NCBI GenBank assembly: GCA_003671195.1
Contig: QWPJ01000246.1
Location: 1-64,000 of the forward strand
DNA from: Planctomycetota bacterium
GTDB lineage: Bacteria; Planctomycetota; Planctomycetia; Pirellulales; Pirellulaceae
Direction of reading: 5' to 3'
Length of the DNA: 64,000 nt
The translations under genes and the position numbers were made by a program. Below, piece after piece: positions 28,568 through 38,176 of the stretch. Every line of letters begins with the position of its first letter. Positions within the stretch are counted from its first letter, which is position 1. The notes below the pieces were generated by a model, which made no database searches, was not told the DNA's origin, and was given only the letters and a program-made list of their open reading frames with translations.

Positions 28568-29801
28568 GGTGTTTTCCCGAGAAAATCGTACCGACCAATC
28601 CAAAGACTCGGATTACATTCTTGTCGGTGGTGGTCTTCAGAGCGGTCTGATGGCTTTAGCGATCGCCCACCATCGTCCAGAGGCCGATGTGATTCTCATC
28701 GAGCAGAACTCGATGCTAGCTGGCAACCACACGTGGTCCTTTCACGCTACGGATTTGGTGGCCGACTGTGCCCCTTGGGCTGACCTGTTGGTCGAGTCAC
28801 GCTGGCCTGGTTATCATGTTCGAATCGGAAATCGCACCCGAAGCATTTCGATACCCTATTGCACCTGCTCTTCCTCGCATTTCAATGCGGTACTTACTCA
28901 GCGAGCGTCCGATTCTCGACTCCGTATCCTTACCGACACCAAGGTCGAAGCGATCGATTCCGATGGGGTATTGCTGGGTGATGGCCATCGATTGAGTGCT
29001 CCAGTAGTCATCGACAATCGAGGTGCGACTCCATTCGATGCAAATCAGTACTCCGGAGGATTCCAAAAATTTTGGGGATTTGAACTCAAACTCAATCGCG
29101 ATTGGCCCCATACAAACCCCATCGTCATGGACGACCAAATCGATCAGCAGGATGGATTCCGATTCATTTATAGTCTTCCGATGGAAACCAGACGTGTTCT
29201 GGTCGAAGATACCCGATTCTCGAATAATCCCTCGATCGACCGTGACGATTGTTGGGAAAAGGTCCGAGCCTACGTCGAGTCTCAAGGATGCCATGACTGG
29301 CAAGTGATCCGAGAGGAACACGGAGTCTTGCCCATGCCCATGGCAGGCTCGATGCCGGGAACCGGGCTTCCTGGACTCGCCGGGGGTTACCGTGGAGGCT
29401 GGTTTCATGCAGCCACCGGTTACTCGTTTCCTTTAGCCTTGCAAGTGGCTCATACCGTTGCAACCTATCCTGGATCTGAATTGTCAGACCAATTGCACAA
29501 GCTGAGCATAGAGCATGCTTGGCGGGCTCACTTCGCACGATTCCTCAATCGTTTGCTCTTCGAACTGGTTAAACCTCAGACCCGCTACCAGATTTTTAGA
29601 CGCTTTTACCGAGTCCTCGACCAAGCGGCGATTGGCCGTTTTTACGGCCATCGCTTCACCCGGTGGGATGCCTTTCGGATCATCGTGGGATTCCCACCAA
29701 TGGGGCTACGCCCGATGAATTTTTTGCGTTCCTTCTCCAAGCGTTCGACTTATCAAATCCCTACCCAACCATCTACCCAATCGCTCAAGGTGCCCGGATG
29801 A
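28557..29801 (+). CDS. crtY: Lycopene beta-cyclase
   Basis: 414-residue FAD-dependent cyclase that turns lycopene into beta-carotene. The N-terminal dinucleotide motif is DYILVGGGLQSGLMALAI with IEQ at the end of the second strand. Further CrtY blocks are NHTWSFH, VIDNRGA, the FWGFELKL segment, REEHGVLPMP and a GYSFPLAL region near residue 285. The ATG at 28557 has AAGGGA 8-9 bases upstream and overlaps the end of blh, so translation is probably coupled. The length is slightly above the usual 380-390. Confidence 0.93.
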   Translation: MDPKVFSRENRTDQSKDSDYILVGGGLQSGLMALAIAHHRPEADVILIEQNSMLAGNHTWSFHATDLVADCAPWADLLVESRWPGYHVRIGNRTRSISIPYCTCSSSHFNAVLTQRASDSRLRILTDTKVEAIDSDGVLLGDGHRLSAPVVIDNRGATPFDANQYSGGFQKFWGFELKLNRDWPHTNPIVMDDQIDQQDGFRFIYSLPMETRRVLVEDTRFSNNPSIDRDDCWEKVRAYVESQGCHDWQVIREEHGVLPMPMAGSMPGTGLPGLAGGYRGGWFHAATGYSFPLALQVAHTVATYPGSELSDQLHKLSIEHAWRAHFARFLNRLLFELVKPQTRYQIFRRFYRVLDQAAIGRFYGHRFTRWDAFRIIVGFPPMGLRPMNFLRSFSKRSTYQIPTQPSTQSLKVPG

Positions 29802-30820
29802 CCCCCTACCTTAGAAAACTTCTCGACCGTTCGCTCCATGGGCCTGTGAGCGATTTTAAATGCCGACAGGGGAAGCGGATCCGAGGATCGTTGCTGCAAT
29901 TGAGCTATGAGATGGCAGGTGGAGTGGGAACGGTGCCCTCGCCTGTCAGCGATGCGATCGAGAGCCTCCATGCAGGTTCTCTGGTCATCGATGATATCCA
30001 AGACGATTCCCGCTTGCGTCGCGGTCAGATCAGCTTGCACCAAACCCTTGGCATACCACTGGCGATCAATGCAGGAAACTGGATGTATTTCCACGCATTG
30101 GAATGCTTGAGTGATGCTCAGTTGCCAGATCCCATGAGGATCGAATTGCTAAATGCGATGATTCGCACAGCACGATGTTGTCATGAAGGGCAAGCAATCG
30201 ATTTAGAGGCTCGCGTCGATCGCGTACCGGTCGAGCATTGGGACCAGACTGCAAGCGCGATCAGCCGACTCAAGACCGGTTCACTTGTCGAATTGGCCGT
30301 CCGAATGGGCTGCATCGCCGCCGCAACCCCCGATCCGCTACTGTCGGTCTTACCGGCTTTGGGTCGACGGATAGGAATCGCTCTTCAGATGCGCAATGAT
30401 CTCGATGAATTGGCCTCGATCACCGAAGTCGCATTGAGCGCTCCCTACGAAAACTCTTACGACGATGAGGCTCCTGTCAGAGATGACGATCTTCGCAATT
30501 CCAGGATGACTTGGCCCTGGGTCTGGGCCAGTCAACTTACGTCGCACGAACAATGCCGAAAGTGGTCGTTGGGCCTCGATGGTTCACAGAAACAACGATG
30601 GAATGTAGGCAAAGAGTTATTTCTTCTTACCGGCCAACACGGGGATCGTGTCATCGCGGATTTGGTAACCGAGCAGATGCACTTGACCGCCGAACACATC
30701 ATCGACCCTAGGTTACTCGATCAGATGTCTGAGATTCTCCATGCCATAAACCAGCCTAGTTGGCCCGATGCGGCACTAGATAGTATGCAATTAGGGGTAT
30801 CCCAGAAGGCCGACCGATGA
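29798..30820 (+). CDS. crtE: Polyprenyl diphosphate synthase, probably geranylgeranyl diphosphate synthase
   Basis: 340-residue trans-isoprenyl diphosphate synthase that should make the C20 precursor of phytoene. The first Asp-rich motif is DDIQDD near residue 68, with RLRRGQ after it. The second is NDLDE (in QMRNDLDELAS) in place of the usual DDxxD, a variant also seen in some relatives. KRIRG gives the substrate-binding lysine and arginine. The start ATG overlaps the crtY stop in an ATGA. The C-terminal 100 residues after the second motif diverge from the family. Product length is inferred from the operon, not from a chain-length motif. Confidence 0.88.
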   Translation: MTPYLRKLLDRSLHGPVSDFKCRQGKRIRGSLLQLSYEMAGGVGTVPSPVSDAIESLHAGSLVIDDIQDDSRLRRGQISLHQTLGIPLAINAGNWMYFHALECLSDAQLPDPMRIELLNAMIRTARCCHEGQAIDLEARVDRVPVEHWDQTASAISRLKTGSLVELAVRMGCIAAATPDPLLSVLPALGRRIGIALQMRNDLDELASITEVALSAPYENSYDDEAPVRDDDLRNSRMTWPWVWASQLTSHEQCRKWSLGLDGSQKQRWNVGKELFLLTGQHGDRVIADLVTEQMHLTAEHIIDPRLLDQMSEILHAINQPSWPDAALDSMQLGVSQKADR

Positions 30821-32385
30821 TTCAAGGCACCGGACCGGCGCGGAACAAAACGGAATCCGTCGATCGTCTTGGACCAAAAAGCCCAAGGGGACGCGCTGCG
30901 GTCATCGGAAGTGGATTCGGCGGACTTGCCGCAGCGATTCGATTGCAGGCCATGGGCTTTGAAACAGTTTGCTACGAATCGAGAGATAAGGCCGGCGGAC
31001 GGGCTTATGTGTACCGCGATTCGGGCTTCACTTTTGATGCAGGGCCGACGGTGATCACCGCCCCGCATTGCCTGGAAGAACTCTTTGACTTGGCGGGTGA
31101 ATCGATGGCCGACCACGTCGACTTGATCTCGGTCGATCCTATGTACCGCTTGCAATGGCCAGATGGGATGCAATTCGACTACAGCAGCGATGAATCGCGT
31201 CTGGTAGAGCAGATCCGTAAATGCTCCCCGAGCGATGTCGAAGGCTATTATCGCTTCGCGGATTATACGCGTCGCGTGTTCGAAAAAGGTTATGTCCAAC
31301 TCGGTGCTACTCCGTTTTTGAATTTCAGCGATATGATCCGATGCGCACCGGATCTGATGCGCCTGCGGGCCGACCGCAGTGTCTATGCGACGGTGTCCCG
31401 ATTCATCCAAAGTGAGCCCTTGCGTCAAGCGTTCAGTTTCCACCCACTCTTGGTCGGCGGTAACCCCATGGAAACCAGCGCAATCTACACGCTGATTCAC
31501 TGGATCGAACGCCAATGGGGCGTCTTCTTCCCTCGGGGTGGCACCGGAGCTTTGGTCGAAGCACTCGTAGCTCTGTTCGAGCGCCTCGGCGGGGAAATTC
31601 GACTTGCGACTCCTGTCGACCGAATATCGTTCCAATCCGATGCGAGCGGCAAAACGGTTCACGATGTGTCCGACTCCAACGGCCACAAACAACGCTTCGA
31701 TCTGGTCGTCTCGAATGCCGATATCCATCACACTTACGCACATCTCTACGGCCAAAGCCCAGGCGGAAACAGGATGCGTAGGAAACTCGAGCGGATGGAT
31801 TGGTCGATGTCCCTGTTCGTGATGTATTTCGGTACCAATCAACGTTACGCGGATCTTGCCCATCACACCATCCTCTTCGGTCAACGGTACCAAGGTCTGT
31901 TGAGAGATATCTTCCACGGGCGTTCGCTGCCCGACGACTTCAGTCTCTACCTACATGCTCCGACAGTATCCGACCCTGGATTGGCTCAGCCTGGAGGCGA
32001 AGCGTTCTATGTGCTCAGTCCTGTACCCCATTTGGGAAGAGCCGATGTCGATTGGGAACAGAGAGCCGAAAGCTATGGCGATGCGATCCTGGAATCCCTC
32101 GAGACGCATCTGCCAGGACTGCGAAATTCGATCGTCACGCGACGGCATTTCACCCCCTTGGATTTTCGCCAGCAGCTAAATGCCTACCAAGGATCCGCAT
32201 TTTCGGTTGCACCAAAACTCACCCAAAGCGCTTACTTCCGACCGCACAACAAATCCGAAACCATTCCGAACCTCTATATCGTCGGCGGAGGCACCCATCC
32301 AGGTGCAGGAGTGCCGGGCGTGATCAACACGGCCAAGGCAACCCTAGGGATCATTGCAAAGGACTTCGCCAAGGTGCTCAAATGA
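30817..32385 (+). CDS. crtI: Phytoene desaturase (CrtI type)
   Basis: 522-residue FAD flavoprotein that converts phytoene to lycopene in bacterial carotenoid synthesis. The N-terminal motif is AAVIGSGFGGLAAAIRLQ followed by ESRDKAGGRAYV. FDAGPTVIT and GGTGALVEAL lie in the expected places, and the C-terminal FAD block is NLYIVGGGTHPGAGVPGV. The gene overlaps crtE and crtB through ATGA junctions, so the three are translationally coupled. The number of desaturation steps is assumed to be four because a lycopene cyclase is present. Confidence 0.94.
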   Translation: MIQGTGPARNKTESVDRLGPKSPRGRAAVIGSGFGGLAAAIRLQAMGFETVCYESRDKAGGRAYVYRDSGFTFDAGPTVITAPHCLEELFDLAGESMADHVDLISVDPMYRLQWPDGMQFDYSSDESRLVEQIRKCSPSDVEGYYRFADYTRRVFEKGYVQLGATPFLNFSDMIRCAPDLMRLRADRSVYATVSRFIQSEPLRQAFSFHPLLVGGNPMETSAIYTLIHWIERQWGVFFPRGGTGALVEALVALFERLGGEIRLATPVDRISFQSDASGKTVHDVSDSNGHKQRFDLVVSNADIHHTYAHLYGQSPGGNRMRRKLERMDWSMSLFVMYFGTNQRYADLAHHTILFGQRYQGLLRDIFHGRSLPDDFSLYLHAPTVSDPGLAQPGGEAFYVLSPVPHLGRADVDWEQRAESYGDAILESLETHLPGLRNSIVTRRHFTPLDFRQQLNAYQGSAFSVAPKLTQSAYFRPHNKSETIPNLYIVGGGTHPGAGVPGVINTAKATLGIIAKDFAKVLK

Positions 32386-33509
32386 CCGAGAGACAGTCCG
32401 CGCAAGACATCATCCATCGATCGAGCCGAAGTTTCTCAATCGCATCTTGGTTCCTTCCGGTTGCGACAAGAAGCAAAGTATGGGCCCTCTACGCTTGGTG
32501 TCGGAGTCTCGACGATGCGGTTGATCTTGCGACCAGTCCGAGTCAAGCCAAAGAAAATCTGCAGCGTTTCGAAAACGATTTGATCGGTGCTCACGATCGC
32601 GAACCTACACAGCAGCCTGCCTCGGAGTGGATCCTTCCCTTAGTACTAGACAGACAGATTCATTCCCGACATGCGCTGGAATTGATCGAAGGAATGCGGA
32701 TGGACCTCGACGGCTATGAGGTCCAGACCGATGCCGATCTAGAGAAGTACTGCTACCATGCAGCCGGGACGGTCGGTTTGATGATGACTTCCCTGATGGG
32801 GGTCAAGGAACAAGCTGCAGACCGTCATGCGGTCGCCCTGGGGGTTGCGATGCAAATGACGAATATCGCCCGGGATGTCAAGGAGGACGCGCAGATGGGT
32901 CGATCGTATCTGCCAGGAATCACTAAACCGCTCGAAGCAAAAGCGGACGATATCGCCCAAGCGGTTCGCAAAATCCTAGACCACGCAGAAACTCGTTATA
33001 ACCTTGCAATCGACGGCATGGACTATCTCCCTTGGAGATCCCGCACTGCGATTCGAGTGGCCCTGGAAGTCTACCGCGAAATCGGACGCCGGATCCGTCG
33101 CAATGGCTACCGCGTGATGTCAGGGCGAACCGTCCTGAGCAAACCCCGTTTGATTGCGGTCGCTTCGCGAGCCGTCTTGTTCGATATGCTATGCATCGTT
33201 TCCCTAGTCGTTCGTCGACTACTTCACCCAGGTCTTTTCTCCCTTAAGGAACCCAACATGACGAATACTTCCAACCCCTCGGATCCACACCCAATTTCCA
33301 CCGCGAACCAGGCCAAGCAGATCGCTCTTCTAGGGCTCTCTTTGACCTCGATCATGGCGACTGCGTTGTTCGTCATGGTGTACTTCAACCCCAAGTCACA
33401 GGAGTATTCCTACCTTCCTTTGATCTACGCGGTCGGTTCGTTGCTGGCGAGCGTTTTGTTCCACAGGCTTTCGGTCCGGTATGACAAGCCCAACCCGCAA
33501 GCAACCTAG
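32382..33509 (+). CDS. crtB: Phytoene synthase fused in frame to a two-helix membrane tail
   Basis: 375 residues. Residues 1 to about 290 are a complete phytoene synthase that condenses two geranylgeranyl diphosphates: SSRSFSIAS at the start, the first Asp motif in AWCRSLDDAVD, and the second in NIARDVKEDA. The usual length is about 300. The frame continues without a stop into 83 more residues (from M293) with two hydrophobic helices (QIALLGLSLTSIMATALFVMVYF and YLPLIYAVGSLLASVLFHRL) and no family I recognise. ATG at 33258 is preceded by AAGGA seven bases upstream, so the tail might also be made as a separate protein. This is the last gene of the rhodopsin/carotenoid operon. Confidence 0.92.
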   Translation: MTERQSAQDIIHRSSRSFSIASWFLPVATRSKVWALYAWCRSLDDAVDLATSPSQAKENLQRFENDLIGAHDREPTQQPASEWILPLVLDRQIHSRHALELIEGMRMDLDGYEVQTDADLEKYCYHAAGTVGLMMTSLMGVKEQAADRHAVALGVAMQMTNIARDVKEDAQMGRSYLPGITKPLEAKADDIAQAVRKILDHAETRYNLAIDGMDYLPWRSRTAIRVALEVYREIGRRIRRNGYRVMSGRTVLSKPRLIAVASRAVLFDMLCIVSLVVRRLLHPGLFSLKEPNMTNTSNPSDPHPISTANQAKQIALLGLSLTSIMATALFVMVYFNPKSQEYSYLPLIYAVGSLLASVLFHRLSVRYDKPNPQAT

Positions 33510-33713
33510 CCGCTTGAGCTTGGGAAACTCGGTCACAAAGCGAGGCGCGCCAAGAGCCCCCCCAAGGATTCTTCACACTCTGAGCCCTAGGGGCCTGGGT
33601 GTTTACGGTTTTCTTGGTTTCGAAAAACACAGCCCCCCCACAGAGCGGCGATCTTGAGTAAAATCTGACGGTTACTCACTTCCGTCAATCTCTCGATCAA
33701 GCTCCCTCCCACC

Positions 33714-34688
33714 ATGCAAAAGTCCTTCTGGCCTTTGGTTTTCTTCGCCATAACATCCTCAACCCTAGTAGCCCCAGCCTGCTTCTCGACGATTTGCCCG
33801 GCCGATCAAGCCGAAGTCCAAGACCCAGCGGGCTCCTCGGTCGCCAAGTCCATCATCCAACCCGGAGACCGAATCGCCCTGATCGGAGGCGGTTGGGTCG
33901 AGCGGATGCATAACCACCCTTGGCTCGAAATGATGCTGACCCTCGAAGTCCCTGGCGTGACGTTCCGAAATATGGGCTGGAGTGGCGATACCGTCTTCGG
34001 CGATGCCCGAGCCGTTTTTGGCTCACGACCCGATGGGTACCAACGCCTCATGCGTGACCTCGAATTCGCCGCCCCTAACTTGGCCATCCTTTGCTACGGC
34101 GAAAACGAAGCCCATGGCAGCCAAGCCGAACGCGATGAGTTCCTCAAAGGCTACCACAAACTCGTTGAAGATCTCAAACGCAAAGGCTGCCGCATCGTCA
34201 TGGTGATTCCACGCCAACGCGAAGACGCCGGACCTCAATTCCCCAACCCTCGCTATTACAACGGCAACCTTAGCCAATTGGCCGAGGGCATTCGAAAAAT
34301 CGCGACGGATCATCAAGCGACGATCGTCGATCTTCAGAAACTTGCTCCCGATAAACGGTTCACCGAGGAAGGAGTTGTTTGGAACGACCAAGGCTATCAA
34401 GAGGGCGCTCGTGAAATCCTCGCGCAGCTCGGTTACAAGAAACTCTCGATCGATCGGATGCTTCCCAACACCGATTCGGTTTCGCAGTTACGCACCGCGA
34501 TCCAATCGAAGAACGAATGGTTCTTTCATCGCTATCGACCACAAAACGAAACCTACTTGTTCCTGTTCAGAAAACACGAACAAGGCAACAACGCCGTCGA
34601 AGTCGAGCAAATGGAGAAGTTCGTCCGCGATGGAGAATCCAAAATTGCCCAATGGCTCAACTCCGAAAAATGGGCTCCAGCACCCTGA
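33714..34688 (+). CDS. Secreted SGNH/GDSL-hydrolase-like protein with altered catalytic blocks
   Basis: 324 residues with a signal peptide (LVFFAITSSTLVAPACFS). The overall layout follows planctomycete SGNH hydrolases: DRIALIGGGWVERM at block I, FRNMGWSGDTV at block II, and LCYGENEAHG at block III. Block I lacks the nucleophile serine of GDS, and block III has GEN in place of GxND. The region near GVVWNDQGYQEGA stands where DxxH is expected. It may therefore be a non-catalytic or altered member. Relatives often accompany secreted heme or sugar-oxidising proteins. It precedes a VCBS-repeat gene by 85 bases. Confidence 0.75.
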   Translation: MQKSFWPLVFFAITSSTLVAPACFSTICPADQAEVQDPAGSSVAKSIIQPGDRIALIGGGWVERMHNHPWLEMMLTLEVPGVTFRNMGWSGDTVFGDARAVFGSRPDGYQRLMRDLEFAAPNLAILCYGENEAHGSQAERDEFLKGYHKLVEDLKRKGCRIVMVIPRQREDAGPQFPNPRYYNGNLSQLAEGIRKIATDHQATIVDLQKLAPDKRFTEEGVVWNDQGYQEGAREILAQLGYKKLSIDRMLPNTDSVSQLRTAIQSKNEWFFHRYRPQNETYLFLFRKHEQGNNAVEVEQMEKFVRDGESKIAQWLNSEKWAPAP

Positions 34689-34773
34689 TCGCAAGCCACA
34701 CCCCCGCGGCCGATCCTGCCTACCTGTTCCTTCAAAGCCCTCCTAGTAAAACCCCAATAGAAACACAACCGTT

Positions 34774-36015
34774 ATGAAAGACCTTCGCAATCCCCGACGA
34801 TTTCCGAAAGCCACCGCGCTGGCGGCAACCGTGATCGCGGCCGCATCGGCAGGACTACTGTGCTCGAGCACCTCGGTCGCCAAGCCAGAAGATCCCCTCT
34901 CGATCGATAAAGCCCTACCCATCCGCTGGGAAATCGAACCCCTGGCTCTCGATGCAAACGAAGGCTGCGCGATCGCAGACATCAACGGGGATTCCAAGAT
35001 GGATATCGTTGCCGGAAGGAACTGGTATCCGAGCCCCTCGTTTGTCCCACGACCCCTGCGAACGATCGAGGACTGGAACGGCTATATCCAGAGCAATGGA
35101 GATTTTCCTTTCGATGTCAACCGAGACGGAAAGATCGATGTCATCGCCGGATCCTTCGTCCCAACCGAATTGGCTTGGTACGAAAACCCAGGCGAGGAAG
35201 GGCTTCGACTCGGTCAGACCTGGAAACGCAACCTATGGGTCGATACCAAAGCTTCCGAAAACGAAGCCCAGTTGATGCATGACATCGACCAAGATGGGAT
35301 CCCCGACTGGGTCGTCAACAGTTGGAATACCAAAAACCCACTGACGGTCTGGAGACTCGTCGATAACGGAATCCGAGATGGCAAACAAGCCAGCTATTCA
35401 CTCGAACAAAAAGTCATCGGTAAATCCGGCAACCAACACGGCATGGGGGTCGGCGATCTCAATGGCGATGGACGCAACGATGTACTCGTCGGCCACGGTT
35501 GGTACGAGCAACCCGAAAAGCCCTGGGAAGGCGAATGGAAATTCCATGCCGATTGGAACATCCAGGGGAGCATCCCTATGATCGTCGTCGATCTGGATAA
35601 GGATGGCAAGAACGATGTCATCGTCGGTCAAGGTCACGACTACGGTTTATACTGGTGGAGACAAACCGGAAAGTCCGCTGAAGGAACCATCGAGTTCGAT
35701 CGCAAACTCATCGACAACCGTTTCTCCCAACCCCATGCAATCGCCATGGCAGACCTAGATGGCGATGGCAAGCAAGAGATCATCACCGGCAAGCGTTACT
35801 ATGCGCACAATGGCGGTGATCCAGGCGGAAAGGACATGCCCGAACTCCAGGCCTACTCGTACATCGATGGCCAATTCACTCGCTCGACGATCGAACGCGG
35901 ACACGTCGGAGTGGGGCTCCAGATCGCGACCGGGGATCTCAACGGAGATGGGCGTATCGATATTGCCGTCGCTGGCAAATCCGGAACGTATGCCATCTTG
36001 AACTTGCCCAAATAA
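34774..36015 (+). CDS. Secreted FG-GAP/VCBS-repeat protein
   Basis: 413 residues with a signal peptide (ALAATVIAAASAGLLCSS). Repeated Ca-binding-like loops appear as DINGDSKMDIVAG, DVNRDGKIDVIAG, DIDQDGIPDWVVN, DLNGDGRNDVLVG, DLDKDGKNDVIVG, DLDGDGKQEIITG and DLNGDGRIDIAVAG. Seven such blades suggest a beta-propeller outside the cell. The ligand is unknown. It may be co-transcribed with the preceding SGNH-like gene. Its end faces tatD, 23 bases away. Confidence 0.88.
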   Translation: MKDLRNPRRFPKATALAATVIAAASAGLLCSSTSVAKPEDPLSIDKALPIRWEIEPLALDANEGCAIADINGDSKMDIVAGRNWYPSPSFVPRPLRTIEDWNGYIQSNGDFPFDVNRDGKIDVIAGSFVPTELAWYENPGEEGLRLGQTWKRNLWVDTKASENEAQLMHDIDQDGIPDWVVNSWNTKNPLTVWRLVDNGIRDGKQASYSLEQKVIGKSGNQHGMGVGDLNGDGRNDVLVGHGWYEQPEKPWEGEWKFHADWNIQGSIPMIVVDLDKDGKNDVIVGQGHDYGLYWWRQTGKSAEGTIEFDRKLIDNRFSQPHAIAMADLDGDGKQEIITGKRYYAHNGGDPGGKDMPELQAYSYIDGQFTRSTIERGHVGVGLQIATGDLNGDGRIDIAVAGKSGTYAILNLPK

Positions 36016-36038
36016 TCTCCCACCCAGGACGCTTGGAC

Positions 36039-36857
36039 CTACACCACAGCGCCCATGCGTTCAAACAAACGGAGCGCATTGTTTGTCGTCACCTCGGCCA
36101 TCCGCGATTCGGATTGTCCGTGCAACCCGGCAAGCACGCGCCCGGTATAAGCCACAAACGCAGGCTCGTTGCACCGAGCGCTGCGTTTGGGCTCAGGGCT
36201 CAAATAAGGTGCATCGGTTTCGACCAGCAATCGGTCGATCGGTAAACGACTCGCCGTCTGCCGCAAAGAGTCGTTCTTTTTGTAGGTCAGCATGCCCGAG
36301 AAACTGATGTACAAACCCATCGCAATGCACTCGGTAGCCACTTCATAACTGCTACAAAACGAATGCATCACTCCCTTCAACGGACCGTTGCGATACTCCT
36401 CTCGCAGCAACTCTAGCATCGGCTCATCGCATTCTCGCGAATGGATGATCACCGGCAAACCGGTCTGGCGACTCAAGCCCCAATGCCTTCGAAAGTTGGC
36501 CAATTGCACCTCGAAGGGGCAATCGTCCCAATACTTGTCCAAGCCTGTCTCACCCAGGGCGGCTACACGCAAGTCAGACACCTTCTCGCAAATCTTTTCC
36601 CAATCGCCTGGCTTCTCCTGCTGCGCATAATTCGGGTGGATTCCTACACTCTGGAAGATCTGTGGCTTTGCTGCCTCATACTGCTCCCATTCTCGGTAGA
36701 CCCCATCGATCGTATCGAGCGAATCGGCATCTACGGCTACGCACAGAATCCTCCTGACCCCGTAGACCATCGATTCAGACAGCAAGCTTGGAAGCGTGCT
36801 CTGGAACCTGTCATCAGCAAGATGCGCATGCGTGTCAGTCCAGCCCGTGGTAACCAT
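36039..36857 (-). CDS. tatD: TatD-family metal-dependent hydrolase
   Basis: 272-residue TIM-barrel hydrolase, DNase-like in well-studied members. Metal ligands are visible in order: DTHAHL (HxH), GETGLD (Glu), VIIHSRE (His), VMHSF (His) and ETDAPYL (Asp). All are present, so the enzyme should be active. It follows the FAD oxidoreductase gene on the same strand. Genes of this family are often housekeeping and not tied to the Tat pathway. Confidence 0.93.
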   Translation of the reverse strand: MVTTGWTDTHAHLADDRFQSTLPSLLSESMVYGVRRILCVAVDADSLDTIDGVYREWEQYEAAKPQIFQSVGIHPNYAQQEKPGDWEKICEKVSDLRVAALGETGLDKYWDDCPFEVQLANFRRHWGLSRQTGLPVIIHSRECDEPMLELLREEYRNGPLKGVMHSFCSSYEVATECIAMGLYISFSGMLTYKKNDSLRQTASRLPIDRLLVETDAPYLSPEPKRSARCNEPAFVAYTGRVLAGLHGQSESRMAEVTTNNALRLFERMGAVV

Positions 36858-36923
36858 CGATCACTTGACTCCTGACGCATCCTTGGAATTGCGTTTTAAA
36901 AAGATAGAAATCACACACCGCCC

Positions 36924-38048
36924 CTAGACCTTCCTTCGGTCGTACCGCAAAACCTTTTCGATCGGTGTGCGGAATTCCAACTCATCGAGCAGCAGTTGAG
37001 CAAGTCTAGGAGCCATCAAGCTTCCTTTCGAGCCCAAACCGTTTAGGCAAACCAAATTCCTGTGCTCAGGATGGGAACCGATCAGCGGATGCCTATCGTA
37101 ACTGGCCGGTCGTACCGAGGCCCGTTGTTCGATCCATTGCACATCGGCTTGGGGCTCGTCAAAAAAACTCTCCCACCGACCGATCAATTCCGCCCGCGCT
37201 TCGAGTCCAACGGGCGATTCAATAAGGCACTCCTGGGGGTCTCGTGCGTAGGTAGCTCCAAGCAAATAACGCGACGGACCCAACGGTACGATCCAACCGT
37301 CCCGATGCACCACATGCTCGATCTGTTTCGAGCCTGCAAAGACCTCTAAAACGTCCCCGCGTGCCGGATGCAAAGGCAATCCCCCAAACCATGCGTTCGA
37401 ACGCGCCTCGAGCCCCTGGGCCAAAGCGATCCATCGGGCTTGCAAGTCCAAGCCCTCGATCCGCATGCACTGCGGGGTCAATACAAGCTCATGCTGAAGG
37501 TCAACAAGGGCATCGAACAACAATCCTTGCTGGCCCAAAAATGCACGGGTCGCATCCACATAAGCCTCGGTGCCCAAGCGAGCCGCAGGGGACATCGAGA
37601 AACCACCCCATGGGGCGGCAAAACCGCTCAAGTCGCTCGCGGATAAAAGCTCCACCTGAAGCGATCCGACATAGACTGCCGACTCTGGCCCCGTCCATCG
37701 TTCCTCAAAGTCAGCCCGCTGCTGGGAGCTTGTAAAAATCCTCAAGGCCGGTGCAACAGACCAAAATGTCTTTTGGGTAGACTCTTGGACAAATCGATAA
37801 AGCGAATCCGCAGCTCTGTAATATTCGTCGAAGCGCCATGAGAGCGCAAATCGTCCACCGGTGATCGGTGTGACCAATCCGGCCGCGACACGCGAAGAAC
37901 TCGAGGGCCTGAGCTTATCGACCAGAGCCACCCGATGCCCTCGGCGAATCCCCTCCCACACCAACGCGCAACCTGCCAGCCCCCCTCCTACGACGGCAAG
38001 GTCAACCTTCACTGGATCCTTCGCACCTGAATTCATCGGCGATTTCAT
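36924..38048 (-). CDS. FAD-dependent oxidoreductase, DAO/MnmC-like fold
   Basis: 374 residues from the ATG at 38048; another at 38114 adds 22 residues with no clear role. The N-terminal FAD motif is DLAVVGGGLAGCALVWEGIRRG with DKLRP. VAAGLVTPITGG follows, and the C-terminal part holds RASVRPASYDRHPLIG and NGLGSKGSLMAP, as in DAO-family amine oxidases. The pattern is closest to small glycine-oxidase or MnmC-C-like enzymes. The substrate is unknown. Confidence 0.82.
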   Translation of the reverse strand: MKSPMNSGAKDPVKVDLAVVGGGLAGCALVWEGIRRGHRVALVDKLRPSSSSRVAAGLVTPITGGRFALSWRFDEYYRAADSLYRFVQESTQKTFWSVAPALRIFTSSQQRADFEERWTGPESAVYVGSLQVELLSASDLSGFAAPWGGFSMSPAARLGTEAYVDATRAFLGQQGLLFDALVDLQHELVLTPQCMRIEGLDLQARWIALAQGLEARSNAWFGGLPLHPARGDVLEVFAGSKQIEHVVHRDGWIVPLGPSRYLLGATYARDPQECLIESPVGLEARAELIGRWESFFDEPQADVQWIEQRASVRPASYDRHPLIGSHPEHRNLVCLNGLGSKGSLMAPRLAQLLLDELEFRTPIEKVLRYDRRKV

Positions 38049-38176
38049 CGTTTTGCTGGTTTTCCTCCCTTGCGTTTGCCTTGGGCAATCCGAAATATCT
38101 ACAATGAACCGCATCGCGAGTTCTCGCGATCGAAACAGCCAATCGACAACCCGTCGTCCCTAAGGATACTACTTGC

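Noticed and set aside
31800-32381. N-terminal extension of the crtB frame
   Set aside because: It lies inside crtI in another frame; crtB starts at the ATGA overlap at 32382.
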